A DNA stretch of 64,000 nucleotides, taken from the NCBI GenBank assembly GCA_028875725.1, contig JAPPCR010000015.1:667038-731037 (forward strand), read 5' to 3'. Both the position numbers and the translations under genes were made by a program. Below, piece by piece: positions 9,040 to 18,307 of this stretch. Numbering within the stretch: position 1 is the stretch's first letter; each line of letters opens with the position of its first letter. Source of the stretch: Acidobacteriota bacterium. Its GTDB lineage: Bacteria; Acidobacteriota; Thermoanaerobaculia; Multivoradales; Multivoraceae. The notes below the pieces were generated by a model that made no database searches, had not been told where the DNA came from, and saw only the letters and a list, made by a program, of their open reading frames with translations.

Positions 9040-12000
9040 CTAGCGAAGCGTCGTCAGGTACTCGACCAGATCGATGAGTTCTTCGACCGTCATCTGGCTC
9101 GAGAGATCGGAGGGCATGATCGACACCGACTGCGGTACGACGCTCTCTACCTCCGCGCGCTCGTACTCGGTGACGACGCCGCCCTCGGTTCTGACGATCA
9201 GACGACTGTCGGTCTCCGAGACCAGCATCCCGACCACGGACTCGCCGTTCGCGAGCTCGAACAGGTGGGGCGCGTAGGTCGGCGAAACCGAGGCGCTCGG
9301 ATCGAGAATCGACTCGTAGAGGCCCTTCTTGGCCAGCTTGGCGCCGATCGTCGAGAGATCCGGGCCGTACTCGGTGCCGTGGCCCGCAACGATGTGACAC
9401 TCGCCGCAGGTCGCCGAGGCGAAGACCTCGCGGCCGCGGTCGACGTCGCCGAGAAGGACGAGCAGGTCGGTCATCTGCGGCAACGGCTCGGGGCTCTTCG
9501 TCGACGGCAGCGGGTACACCACCGCGGCGCGCTCCCGGACGGGAACCTGCATCACGCTCGAGAGCGCCGCCCCCGCGACTTCGTGCAGCTCTTCGGGCAG
9601 CTTCCGCTGCTCGCCCAGTTCCACCAGCCGCTCCGCGCCCGCCCTGGTTCTCGCCAGTCCGCGCACCGCCTGGTCGCGAGGTCCCCAGTCGAGAGAGTCG
9701 CCGAGCGCCGCGGCCTCGAGGTGGGCGACCGCCCCGGGTTCACGCGAGCGACCGAGGGCTTCGACCAGCTTCGCCGCCTCGGCACCCGCAGCGCCGGCGA
9801 GAAACGACTCGATGACGTCGTGTCGGCCGCCGGCCAGCAGAGCACTGACCGCCGCCTGTCCGACCGCCTCGGCGCCATGCCGGGCGGCAATCCCGGCCAG
9901 CTTCGGAAAGTGGGCATCGAGCTCGTAGCGACTCACGAGGCGCACGAAGGGGCCCGCTGCCACATCCGTACTGAGAAGCGTAGAGAGCGCCGAGGCGACC
10001 TCGGGGTCGTTCTCCAGATCGATGCGCTCCAGACGCACCGCCGCCTCGCTGGCGATGAACGCGGCCGCCGGACCCGCATCCCCTGCCGCATCGAGAAAGA
10101 CACGCCGGAGGGCGTCTTCCTTCGCCGCACTCTCCGCCTGGAAGTCGAAGGCGCGGAGGTAACGGGCGGCATCCGAGGCGTCGAGGTCAACGTCCGCCAG
10201 AATCCTCCGCAGAAGCGCCGGCGTCGCGGCGGCCCGCGACCTCCAGATCAGATCGCGGCCGGCGGCGGCGTTCCACTCGTCGCCCGCCCTCGCGAGCCAG
10301 GCGGCGAGCAGCTCGTCCCAGCGATCCGCGGCCGCGATGCCGAGCGCCTCCAGATACCACCGGTCTTCGCCGTCGTGGCGCAGGGCAAGCCGGGCCCACA
10401 GGTCGGCAGCGGCCTCGACCTCGTTGCCCCGCAGCGCCAGGGCGACCTCACGGCGCACCTGCGGCGAAGCATCGGCGGCGGCCTGTTCCAGCACCCGCTC
10501 GAGTCCCGTCTCCAACTGGCGCGCCGCTCGCACCGCCACGACCCGGATGTCCTCGTCGTCATCGGCCAGCGCACGCTCGATCCACAACGGGCCGCGACCG
10601 TTGATCCTGCTGAGCAGCCAGAGGGCGCGGGCCCTGAAGACCGCCCGGTCGGACTCGAAGAGCCCGGCGAGCGCCTCCTCCGCATCGCTGCCCATGGCAC
10701 GCAATGCCTGCCAGGCGCCGAACCGGGCATCGGCATTGGGACTCTCCAGCGCCTCCACCGCGCCCGCGGCCGTCGAGAAGTCGTACTCGGACCCTTGGCT
10801 GCGATGACCGGGCGGCGCGAGGCGGAAGACGCGTCCCCGATCGAGATCGGCCTGACGGTTCCAGCCGACGACCGGGTCGTACCAGTCGCTGACGTAGACC
10901 GCTCCGTCGGGAGCCACGGCGACGTCGACGGGCCGGGCCCAGCGATCCTCGCCGCCGAGCAGCGGCACCATCTCCCCGCTCCAGCCGGCGCCCGTCTTCT
11001 CGGTGGCGACCCCGCGCACTACCCCGGGACCGGCGTCGGCGTGCAGGGGTCGGTCCCAGTAGACGTCGGGCAGCAGCCGCCCCTCGTAGACCGTGATGCC
11101 GGCGGGCGAGCCGGCACCGAGGTACACCGAGTTGGGGACGACTCCCGGATCGTTCTGATGCCAGTGCCTCTCCCAGGAGATGTCGCTCTGCCCGGTCCGG
11201 GGCTGGGCCCAGGCGGCCGCCGTCATCTCGTCGCGGTAGCCGTAGTTGCCGTACTCCATGACGTAGTTGATCCGCACGCCGCGGTAGCCGTCGTCGTCGT
11301 TGTCCGACTGCCAGAGATTGCCGAACGAGTCGACGGCGACCTCGTAGTTGTTGCGGAAGTTGTGACCCAGGACCTCGAAGTCGCTGCCGTCGGGGTTGCA
11401 GCGAAAGACCATGCCTCCCAGGTAGTGCGGCTCGATGTCGTCGAACTCGCCCGGACGGAATCGCGTGACGCGGCGCTGGGCGACCGGCAGACCGAAGCGG
11501 TCGTACACGAGCCGGCCCCGCGCATCGTGCACGTACATGCCGGCGTTGCCCATGTTCCAGTAGTACTTGCCGTCGGGTCCGAAGACGAAGGAGTGCGTGG
11601 AGTGGTCGTTCTGGGCGAGGCCGGTCCGCGTGAACAGCGACTCCTTCGAGTCGGGAAGGTCGTCGCCGTCCTCGTCCGTGAAGACGATCACTTCGGGCGC
11701 CGCGGTCACGATGACCTGGTTCCCCAGCACCGCGATGCCGAGCGCGGCGTCGATGTCGCGACCCTGGTAGAAGACCTTGGCCTGGTCGGCGACGCCGTCA
11801 CCGTCGGCATCGTCGAGGATCAGGATGCGATCGCCCTCCGGACGCTCGTCGTTCTCACCGTGTTCGCGGTAGTTCATGACGTCGATGACCCACACGCGGC
11901 CGTGGCGGTCGACGTCGAGGTTGGTCGGGCTCGCCAGGAGCGGTTCGGAAGCGAAGAGGATCGCTTCGACGCCCGGCGGTGTCCGGCGCAAGGCCGTACC

Positions 12001-12741
12001 GCTAGTCGGATCACGCACGCTGTCCACGGCCGCTGGCGCCGGCGCGTCGACGGCGGTTCGCGGGCCTCCGAACCCGAGCAGCGGAGCCGGTCTCAACGCC
12101 TCCTCGAGCACCGCTTCGTTCATCCCGGCCAGCTCCACCACGGGGTCTCGCGTAAGCGTGGCATCGCGGAAGCGGACCTCCTGCGGCGGCCCCGAGTGGA
12201 TCTGGAAGGCGAGGAGGCCCTCGAGCTCCCCCGCTTCGTCGAGGGTCGCCACCGACAGGCGCCCGTTGATGGCCGTCCAGATGCGGTGGCCGACGGCGAG
12301 AATCTCGTAACGGTTCCACTCGCCCGGCCGAACGTGGCGCTCGCCGGCGTCCGTCCAGTCGAGCTGCCCGCGTCCGTACTCATGGTAGAGGCGGCCCCAG
12401 ACGCCAAGACCGATGTCGGCCTGGTACCCCACCGCGTGGCCGTTCTCGAGGCGGCTCGACCGGAACTGAATCCCGGCGTTGAGCCGATTCGGCACGAGCT
12501 TCACTTCCACCGACAGATGGAAGTCGCCGACCGGCTCAGGGGCGTAGAGGAACTCGTTTCGCGGCACTCGTTCGGTGGCGAGGCCGATCAACTCGCCGTT
12601 CTCGAATCGCCACAGCTCCGGCGAACCCCGCCACGTCTCGAGGTCGGCGCCGGCGAAGAGATCCTCGGCCCATGCGGCCGGCGCGACCGCCGCGGCGGCG
12701 GTGAGCAGGACGACGAGGAGAGCGGGCGCGTAACGGATCAC
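9040..12741 (-). CDS. DUF1080 / dehydrogenase-like propeller / HEAT / cytochrome c fusion protein
   Basis: A 1233-residue exported protein starting at GTG 12741, where a signal peptide begins (IRYAPALLVVLLTAAAAVA). Domains in order: a DUF1080 (3-keto-disaccharide hydrolase-like) jelly roll at about 25-195; a PVC-type membrane-bound-dehydrogenase propeller at about 240-620 with NYREHGENDERPEG, Ca-binding-like loops DDADGDGVAD and TDEDGDDLPD, and VYVSDWYDPVVGWN; an alpha-helical HEAT-like region at about 630-1020; and a C-terminal cytochrome c with CGECH at 1112-1116. It probably oxidises or senses a sugar-like compound in the periplasm and passes electrons to heme. The open frame continues upstream to 13872, but that part lies antisense to the symporter and is not coding. 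Confidence 0.85.
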   Translation of the reverse strand: MIRYAPALLVVLLTAAAAVAPAAWAEDLFAGADLETWRGSPELWRFENGELIGLATERVPRNEFLYAPEPVGDFHLSVEVKLVPNRLNAGIQFRSSRLENGHAVGYQADIGLGVWGRLYHEYGRGQLDWTDAGERHVRPGEWNRYEILAVGHRIWTAINGRLSVATLDEAGELEGLLAFQIHSGPPQEVRFRDATLTRDPVVELAGMNEAVLEEALRPAPLLGFGGPRTAVDAPAPAAVDSVRDPTSGTALRRTPPGVEAILFASEPLLASPTNLDVDRHGRVWVIDVMNYREHGENDERPEGDRILILDDADGDGVADQAKVFYQGRDIDAALGIAVLGNQVIVTAAPEVIVFTDEDGDDLPDSKESLFTRTGLAQNDHSTHSFVFGPDGKYYWNMGNAGMYVHDARGRLVYDRFGLPVAQRRVTRFRPGEFDDIEPHYLGGMVFRCNPDGSDFEVLGHNFRNNYEVAVDSFGNLWQSDNDDDGYRGVRINYVMEYGNYGYRDEMTAAAWAQPRTGQSDISWERHWHQNDPGVVPNSVYLGAGSPAGITVYEGRLLPDVYWDRPLHADAGPGVVRGVATEKTGAGWSGEMVPLLGGEDRWARPVDVAVAPDGAVYVSDWYDPVVGWNRQADLDRGRVFRLAPPGHRSQGSEYDFSTAAGAVEALESPNADARFGAWQALRAMGSDAEEALAGLFESDRAVFRARALWLLSRINGRGPLWIERALADDDEDIRVVAVRAARQLETGLERVLEQAAADASPQVRREVALALRGNEVEAAADLWARLALRHDGEDRWYLEALGIAAADRWDELLAAWLARAGDEWNAAAGRDLIWRSRAAATPALLRRILADVDLDASDAARYLRAFDFQAESAAKEDALRRVFLDAAGDAGPAAAFIASEAAVRLERIDLENDPEVASALSTLLSTDVAAGPFVRLVSRYELDAHFPKLAGIAARHGAEAVGQAAVSALLAGGRHDVIESFLAGAAGAEAAKLVEALGRSREPGAVAHLEAAALGDSLDWGPRDQAVRGLARTRAGAERLVELGEQRKLPEELHEVAGAALSSVMQVPVRERAAVVYPLPSTKSPEPLPQMTDLLVLLGDVDRGREVFASATCGECHIVAGHGTEYGPDLSTIGAKLAKKGLYESILDPSASVSPTYAPHLFELANGESVVGMLVSETDSRLIVRTEGGVVTEYERAEVESVVPQSVSIMPSDLSSQMTVEELIDLVEYLTTLR

Positions 12742-12789
12742 GGCAGCGGAAGGGTGCGAACGCAGGCGTGTACTGTAGCCCGCGTCCCG
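12742..12789. promoter_or_regulatory. Divergent intergenic region between fusion dehydrogenase and symporter
   Basis: Only 48 bases separate the GTG start of the fusion protein (minus) from the ATG of the symporter (plus). Both promoters must lie here or extend into the coding sequences. I cannot see convincing -35/-10 hexamers. The arrangement suggests shared control of an uptake gene and an oxidation gene. Confidence 0.35.
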
Positions 12790-14430
12790 ATGACCATCGC
12801 AGCCGTCGATCTCTTCATCATCGTCGTCTACCTGCTGGGCATCCTGTTCGTCGGCCTGTGGTCGGTGCGCAAGATCAAGCGGCAGACCAGCGAGTCGTAC
12901 TTCCTGGCGAGCCGCAACCTGAAGTGGCCCGTGGTGGGCGCCGCGCTCTTCGCGTCGAACATCTCGACGATTCACCTGGTCGGGCTCGCGGAGAGCGGCT
13001 TCGGCGTCGGCATGGTCGTGGGCAACTACGAGTGGATGGCGTCCTTCACGATCATCCTGCTCAGCCTCGTCTTCGTGCCGATCTACTTCAGGAGCCGGAT
13101 CACGACGCTGCCCGAGTTCATGGAGCGGCGCTACAGCCCCGCCGCCCGGACCACGCTCTCCTTCATGTTCATCATGTCGGCGATGCTGATCCACATCGGC
13201 ATCAGCCTCTACGCCGGCGCCGCGGTGTTCGAGCGGTTCTTCGGCATCCCGTCGTTCATGTCGATCGCGATGATCTCGATCATCACGGTGATCTACACCG
13301 TGGTCGGAGGCCTCCGGGCGGTCGTCGTCACCGAGACGATCCAGACCGTCATCCTGCTCGGCGGCGCCATCCTGATCACGATCATCGCGATGACCAGGCT
13401 CCCCGGCGTGGGGATCGACTCCTACGGCGATCTCCTCGAGGCGACGAAGCCGAACCAGCTCAGCATGATTCACCTCCCCGGGGAAGAGGGATTCGACCCC
13501 GGGTCGATCTGGTACGGCTTCCTGCTCGGCTTCCCCATCCTCGGCCTCTGGTACTGGTGCACCGACCAGACGATCGTTCAACGGGTTCTGGGCGCGGGAA
13601 CCCTGCGCGACGCGCAGCACGGCGCGCTGTTCGCTTCCCTGCTCAAGTTCCTGCCCCCGCTCTTCATGGTGCTGCCGGGCGTGTTCGCCTACGTGCTCTT
13701 CCGGGACATCATCACCGAGCCGACGGACGCCCTGCCGACGCTGATCACCGAGCTGCTGCCGACCGGGCTCATCGGCATCATGGCGGCGGCGTTGCTCGCG
13801 GCCCTGATGAGCACGATCGCGGCCGCGGTGAACAGCACGGGGACGCTCGTCGCCGTCGACATCGCGAAGCACTTTCGGCCCGGCCTGTCGGAAACGTCGC
13901 AGGTGCGCATCGGGCGCGTCAGCTCGGTCGTCGTCATGAGCGTCGCGATCGCCTGGTCCACCCAGGGCGAGCGGTTCGGCTCCATCTTCGAGGCGATCAA
14001 CAAGCTGCCGGCGCAGTTCATCGCGCCTCCCATCGCGACGGTGCTCCTATGGGGCGTCTTCTGGCGGCGCGGAACACGTCAAGCCGGCACGTTCACCCTG
14101 CTCTTCGGCTTCGTGGCCGGCTTCATCATCTTCCTGTTCGACATGGGCTTCGGATTCCTCGGCGGCGTCCAGTACGTCTCCGATCCCGTGAACGGCCTCG
14201 GAATCCCCTTCCTCCTCCAGGCCTGGTGGTACTTCTGCATCCTGAGCGTCATCTACGTGGCCATCAGCCTGGCGACCCCGCCGCCGAAGCCCGAGCAGAT
14301 CGACGGCCTGACCTGGGACAAGCCCTACGCGTTCCTGACCCGGTCCGAGATCCGCGGCGTTCTGGATCCGCGGCTGCTGGCGGCGCTGCTCGCCGTTGCG
14401 CTGGTGGTGATGTACGTGCTGGTTCGGTAG
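12790..14430 (+). CDS. Sodium/solute symporter (SSS family)
   Basis: A 546-residue inner-membrane protein of the sodium:solute symporter family, with about 13 hydrophobic segments. Family landmarks include the first helix DLFIIVVYLLGILFVGLW, then SESYFLASRNLKWPVVGAAL, ASNISTIHLVGLAESG and AALLAALMSTIAAAVNSTGT near the sodium-site helix. The ATG at 12790 gives a normal N-terminus just before the first helix; the open frame extends 3.7 kb upstream, but there it is antisense to the fusion dehydrogenase. The substrate is unknown. Divergence from a DUF1080 fusion protein suggests a sugar or sugar-acid breakdown product, as an inference. Confidence 0.92.
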   Translation: MTIAAVDLFIIVVYLLGILFVGLWSVRKIKRQTSESYFLASRNLKWPVVGAALFASNISTIHLVGLAESGFGVGMVVGNYEWMASFTIILLSLVFVPIYFRSRITTLPEFMERRYSPAARTTLSFMFIMSAMLIHIGISLYAGAAVFERFFGIPSFMSIAMISIITVIYTVVGGLRAVVVTETIQTVILLGGAILITIIAMTRLPGVGIDSYGDLLEATKPNQLSMIHLPGEEGFDPGSIWYGFLLGFPILGLWYWCTDQTIVQRVLGAGTLRDAQHGALFASLLKFLPPLFMVLPGVFAYVLFRDIITEPTDALPTLITELLPTGLIGIMAAALLAALMSTIAAAVNSTGTLVAVDIAKHFRPGLSETSQVRIGRVSSVVVMSVAIAWSTQGERFGSIFEAINKLPAQFIAPPIATVLLWGVFWRRGTRQAGTFTLLFGFVAGFIIFLFDMGFGFLGGVQYVSDPVNGLGIPFLLQAWWYFCILSVIYVAISLATPPPKPEQIDGLTWDKPYAFLTRSEIRGVLDPRLLAALLAVALVVMYVLVR

Positions 14431-14445
14431 AGCGCCGTAGTTCGA

Positions 14446-14994
14446 CTAGCCCCAGAACCAGACAGGAAACGCCAGCGTCGCGACCTGTCGGGCGACGCTG
14501 CGAACGGATGCCGGAAACCACGCCAGTTCCCGTCCCGCGCCGTCCCGGGACTTAGCAGACCGCGCACGGACGCCGTTCAGACCCTGGTCCTTGGCCCGTT
14601 TTCCGATTGCCCAGCAATGTTCATGTCCGACCACGTCGCCGTTCCCATCGAGAGGATAGGTGACGGGCATCCCAGCGGCACGCACACCCTCAGGCGTGTG
14701 CATGTCGCAGACGACCTGGCCTCGCGGCAACGTGCACTCCACGAGCACCGGCCCGTTGTCTTCCCGTAGTTCTTCCGGTTCGTACGGCTCGTCAACGATG
14801 AAGGCGCGAAGATTCAGGCGCGCTGTGACTATGTCCTCGTTCAGGTAGAGCGTCGGGAAGCTGGCCGGCGGGTTCCATCGTCGGCCCTGCCGCTGAGCGT
14901 AGCTAGGGTCAAGCGGATCATCCCAAGTCCGCTTGGCGATCCGCCACCACGAGTGACCGTCGGGGATTCGTTCGACTATCAGCTCGGCCGTCAC
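14446..14994 (-). CDS. RES-domain toxin (NAD+-degrading type)
   Basis: A protein of about 182 residues with the RES fold. The block GRRWNPPASFPTLYLNEDI followed by VTARLNL is typical of RES proteins; characterised members degrade or phosphorolyse NAD+. In this variant the usual Glu of the A..E motif is replaced by Asn, as I recall from several RES homologues, so activity is not guaranteed. I choose GTG 14994 because its GTGA overlaps the antitoxin stop codon, giving translational coupling; an ATG-initiated form from 15030 is also open. It converges with the symporter gene with a 15-base gap. Confidence 0.75.
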   Translation of the reverse strand: MTAELIVERIPDGHSWWRIAKRTWDDPLDPSYAQRQGRRWNPPASFPTLYLNEDIVTARLNLRAFIVDEPYEPEELREDNGPVLVECTLPRGQVVCDMHTPEGVRAAGMPVTYPLDGNGDVVGHEHCWAIGKRAKDQGLNGVRARSAKSRDGAGRELAWFPASVRSVARQVATLAFPVWFWG

Positions 14995-15479
14995 CTGTGC
15001 GCGCGCTCGAAATCGAACATGTCCCGACATGCGGACAGCACTTGGCTCGTGTCACCACGGCTCAGCAGATCCAGCAGGGAGACACCTGCAAGCCTCGGTA
15101 TCGGCCGCCGCACCACCGCGGGTATCCGGTCGCGCTTGAGATAGTGCTCCAGCAGCTTGGTAGCGTTCATCAGATTCGCCACGGCCACCACGCGGTTTTC
15201 CGGCACACCGCGCTCCAGCCACTTGGCGAACGCTTGGCGACTCACGCCGAACAACGCGGCGGCCTTCGCCTGACTGAGTTGCCACAGACCGATAGTGCGC
15301 AGCAGTTCCGAACCGGACTGGCGGACAGTGAGGCTTGTTCCGCCAGCCGGCCCTTCGCGATAGCCAGCGAGGCACTCGGCAAAGCGGTCGAGCCACGCGC
15401 TGTCCTCTTCGCGGGCCCTGAAGAGCCGTTCAGCCGCCTCTTCGGGTCGCAACTCCTGGATCGCTATCTCCGTGGGCAT
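14991..15479 (-). CDS. Antitoxin of RES toxin-antitoxin pair (Xre/MbcA/ParS-like)
   Basis: A 162-residue protein beginning MPTEIAIQELRPEEAAERL. A helix-turn-helix is visible in LSQAKAAALFGVSRQAFAKW, and the C-terminus LLDLLSRGDTSQVLSACRDM resembles the toxin-binding domain of MbcA/ParS-type antitoxins that partner RES toxins. It should bind both its own promoter and the toxin encoded just downstream. ATG 15479 is preceded closely by AGGAG; the frame stays open further upstream without recognisable family sequence. The start is therefore the least certain part. Confidence 0.75.
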   Translation of the reverse strand: MPTEIAIQELRPEEAAERLFRAREEDSAWLDRFAECLAGYREGPAGGTSLTVRQSGSELLRTIGLWQLSQAKAAALFGVSRQAFAKWLERGVPENRVVAVANLMNATKLLEHYLKRDRIPAVVRRPIPRLAGVSLLDLLSRGDTSQVLSACRDMFDFERAHR

Positions 15480-15492
15480 ATCTCCTACGTCC

Positions 15493-15515
15493 TTGCAGAT
15501 GCAACCATATGTCAA
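15493..15515 (-). promoter_or_regulatory. Candidate promoter and operator of the RES toxin-antitoxin pair
   Basis: On the minus strand a consensus -35 TTGACA lies at 15515-15510, about 30 bases upstream of the antitoxin ATG. It is followed by the perfect short palindrome TTGCA-TC-TGCAA at 15504-15493. A good -10 hexamer is not evident. The palindrome sits where a self-repressing antitoxin would be expected to bind. The rest of the 15480-15671 gap holds nothing else I can name; it also carries the promoter of the divergent glycosidase gene. Confidence 0.35.
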
Positions 15516-15671
15516 CCGCAACCCTTCGTCAACCAGAAGTGTGTGAGAGGCCGCGCGATCGCCATCGCCGTACGAAGCCTCCTCCATAGCGACTAAGACG
15601 GATTCTGAACCTGTTTTCATTGTCGCTTCGTTCACGGCGGTACGATCGGTGGAGCCATAAAGGAAGACGCC

Positions 15672-17075
15672 GTGCCTTACCCCATTGCTCGACGCGACTT
15701 GCTCAAGTCGGCTCTCGTCGGGTTCGGCGCCTGCCTTGGAGGGCCGACCTGGGCCGCGCAACCGGCCAGTGACCGAGACCGCTTCGGCGGCTGGACCGGG
15801 CTGAAGTTCGACGCCACGGGCTTCTTTCGCACCGAGCACGACGGACGACGATGGTGGCTGGTCACTCCCGAAGGCCACGCCTTCATCAGTTGGGGCGTCA
15901 ACCACTACCACGCGAACTGGTGGGCGCAGGACTACAACCGCGATCACTGGCTGCGGCGATTCGGCGCGGAGGACGTCTACGACCGGGCCTGGAACCGGGG
16001 CTTCCGCGAGGCAGCGCTGGCCGATTTGCGGAGGCTGGGCCTCAACACCCTGGGCATTCACACGAACGCCACGATGCTCACGCATCCGCCGGGTCAGGCC
16101 CGGTTTCCGTTCGTCGCGCCCTACGAGCCGCTGGCGCTGTCGCACTACCTCAAGCCCAAGCCCGATGCCTACGCGGACATCTTCGCCCCGGAGTTCGAGG
16201 CGCTGTGCGAACGCACGGCCCGGCAAGTCGCCGCGCCCTACCGTGAAGACCCCATGGTGCTGGGCTACTGCATGGCGGACTGTCCTCCCCTGACCGACAA
16301 CGAGGCGGAATGGAACGGCAGCACGACGTGGCCCCGCCGGCTACGCAACTTCGCCGCCGAGGCGCCCGGCAAACAGGCCTATGTCGACTTCACGCGGGAT
16401 CGCTACGGCGACGTGTCCGGTTTCAACGCCACTTACGGCACAGGCTTCGGAGCGTGGTCAGACCTGCTCGAGGCGACGGACTGGCGACCCGATCAGGCTC
16501 CCTCGAACCAGGCGGAGCGCGATGACAACGCTGCCTTCCTGCTGCCCTGCGTCGAGCGCTACTACTCGGTCGCGAAGACAGCCCTCCGCCGGACCGACCC
16601 GAACCACCTCTTCCTCGGCGACAAGATCAACGGCGACACGGACGGGCTCGACTCGATCGCAGCCACAACGAGCCGGTACACCGACCTCGTGAACACCCAG
16701 CACTACGCCCGCTGGGAGGGTCAGCGCGAGACGATGGACCGGCTGACCGACACGGTGGGGCAACCCTTCCTCAACGGCGACGCCGCTTACACCACGCCGA
16801 CCGAGAGCATGCCCAATCCCCATGGCCAGCACGCGCGCGACATGGCGGAGCGCGCCCAGTGGACGCGGGAGTTCATGGAGAACGCGACCGCCCGGCCCGA
16901 CTTCGTCGGCTGGCACATGTGCGGGATGATCGACACGGCGAACACCATGCCCGGCAAGGAGCAGGCCCAGCACCAGGGCCTGATGACGACCCGCGGCGAG
17001 TTCTACGCGGAGATGGAGGAGACGGTCCGGGACATCTCCGACCGCCTCTACGTCATCGCCACCGGAAACGCGTGA
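15672..17075 (+). CDS. Tat-exported agarase-like glycoside hydrolase (TIM-barrel)
   Basis: A 467-residue protein starting at GTG 15672 with a twin-arginine-like signal (ARRDLLKSALVGFGACLGG). The block GRRWWLVTPEGHAFISWGVN is characteristic of agarase/GH50-like and related clan GH-A enzymes, followed by LRRLGLNTLGIHTN and GYCMADCPPLTDNEAEW. It probably cleaves a polysaccharide outside the inner membrane. Where a clan GH-A enzyme would have its nucleophile Glu near the end of the barrel, this protein has PFLNGDAAYT with Asp370, so substrate and activity are uncertain. It faces a toxin-antitoxin pair on one side and converges with an aminotransferase on the other. Confidence 0.65.
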   Translation: MPYPIARRDLLKSALVGFGACLGGPTWAAQPASDRDRFGGWTGLKFDATGFFRTEHDGRRWWLVTPEGHAFISWGVNHYHANWWAQDYNRDHWLRRFGAEDVYDRAWNRGFREAALADLRRLGLNTLGIHTNATMLTHPPGQARFPFVAPYEPLALSHYLKPKPDAYADIFAPEFEALCERTARQVAAPYREDPMVLGYCMADCPPLTDNEAEWNGSTTWPRRLRNFAAEAPGKQAYVDFTRDRYGDVSGFNATYGTGFGAWSDLLEATDWRPDQAPSNQAERDDNAAFLLPCVERYYSVAKTALRRTDPNHLFLGDKINGDTDGLDSIAATTSRYTDLVNTQHYARWEGQRETMDRLTDTVGQPFLNGDAAYTTPTESMPNPHGQHARDMAERAQWTREFMENATARPDFVGWHMCGMIDTANTMPGKEQAQHQGLMTTRGEFYAEMEETVRDISDRLYVIATGNA

Positions 17076-17090
17076 GCTGACCGAGCCCGT

Positions 17091-18302
17091 TCAGCCGAGC
17101 GCGTGAAACGCCTTATCGGTTCCGGCGAGCGCCTGCTCGATGTCGGACTCCGTGTGCGCGACCGACAGGAACATGTTGTGCCAGGGGTGCAGGTACACGC
17201 CGTGGTCGAGAGCGTGGCTGCAGAAGGCGAAGCCCTTCTCTCGCCTGTCGTCGTCCTCGAACAACACGGCCGGCATCTGCGGCGGTCCGGTCTGGCGGAT
17301 CGCGTGACCGTAACGACGCGCCTGTTCCTCCAGACCGTCCCGAAACTGCTGCCCCAGGCGCTCCACGACGGTCGGGGCGTCGATCTCCGCCAACAGGTCG
17401 AGGGTCTCGATCGCCGCGGCGAAGGGCGCGGCCTGGTACCAGAACGAGCCCGTCACGAAGACGCGCGTCGCGGCCTCGCGATACGCCTCGCTACCGAGAA
17501 TGGCCGCCACCGGTTCGCCGTTGCCGATCGCCTTACCCCAGGCCGACAGATCCGGCTGGACGCCGAACTCGGACCAGCTCGCGTCGAGCGACAGGCGCAG
17601 CCCGGCCCGCACGTCGTCCAGGATGAGCGCCGCGCCCTCGGCGTCGCAGATCTCGCGCACGCGGCGCGCGAAGGCGAGATCGGGCATCTCCTGGTCGTGG
17701 CCGGCGTCGTGCCTGAAGGCGGACACGACGATTCCAGCGAGGTCGCCGGCCGCCGCCCGGGAGGCCGCGTCCAGGCTGGCTACGTCGTTGTAGCGGTAGG
17801 TCGGGAAGTGAACGTGATCCTCCGCGGGCGTGCCGCGCGAGATGTGGTTGGCCCAGGGCGCCGCACCGTGGTACGCGCCCCTGGCCACGAGGATCTTCCG
17901 CTTCTCACTCCGCGCACGAGCCACCATGTTGCAGACGGTCGTCGCGTCGTTGCCGTTCTTCGCGAAGATGGCCCACTCGGCGTGGCTGACCTGTCGCACG
18001 AAACGCTCGGCCAGGTCGACGATGAGCGGCGGAGGCCCGTTCGCGATGTCGAGCCGGTCGCGCTGGGCGTCCGCGGCGGCGCGAATGCGCGGATTGCCGT
18101 AGCCGGCGATCATCGGCCCGAACGAGCACATGAAGTCGATGTACTCGTTGCCGTCGGCGTCCCACAGCCGGCAGCCCTCCGCCCGCTCGAAGTACTGCGG
18201 GTACCGGGGCGGCAGGAGCCGATAGGTGGACATGTGACCGTACATGCCACCCGGGAGCACCCGCTCACCCCGGGACTTCAGCGCCCGGTTCCGATCGAGC
18301 AA
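17091..18302 (-). CDS. Class-III aminotransferase (glutamate-1-semialdehyde aminomutase-like)
   Basis: A 403-residue PLP enzyme of aminotransferase class III. GGMYGHMSTYRLLPPRYP and LWDADGNEYIDFMCSFGP are the N-terminal landmarks, LILDDVRAGLRLS holds the Asp that contacts the PLP pyridine nitrogen, and Lys257 in WGKAIGNGEPVAAILG should form the Schiff base. The closest general type is glutamate-1-semialdehyde aminomutase, but a non-heme role is likely given the neighbours. TTG 18302 is chosen because it gives the expected helix before the PGG motif; it lies 5 bases after the DUF2911 stop, implying co-transcription. The open frame continues upstream but there it overlaps the DUF2911 gene. Confidence 0.82.
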   Translation of the reverse strand: MLDRNRALKSRGERVLPGGMYGHMSTYRLLPPRYPQYFERAEGCRLWDADGNEYIDFMCSFGPMIAGYGNPRIRAAADAQRDRLDIANGPPPLIVDLAERFVRQVSHAEWAIFAKNGNDATTVCNMVARARSEKRKILVARGAYHGAAPWANHISRGTPAEDHVHFPTYRYNDVASLDAASRAAAGDLAGIVVSAFRHDAGHDQEMPDLAFARRVREICDAEGAALILDDVRAGLRLSLDASWSEFGVQPDLSAWGKAIGNGEPVAAILGSEAYREAATRVFVTGSFWYQAAPFAAAIETLDLLAEIDAPTVVERLGQQFRDGLEEQARRYGHAIRQTGPPQMPAVLFEDDDRREKGFAFCSHALDHGVYLHPWHNMFLSVAHTESDIEQALAGTDKAFHALG

Positions 18303-18307
18303 GAGGG

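Noticed and set aside
9016..12789. Long plus-strand open frame fused upstream of the symporter (1804 codons in total)
   Set aside because: This part is antisense to the fusion dehydrogenase, shows no domain, and is explained by the high GC content; the symporter has a normal start at 12790.
12742..13872. Upstream extension of the fusion dehydrogenase frame
   Set aside because: It lies antisense to the symporter gene and has composition-driven Arg/Asp/His-rich sequence; the signal peptide begins at 12741.
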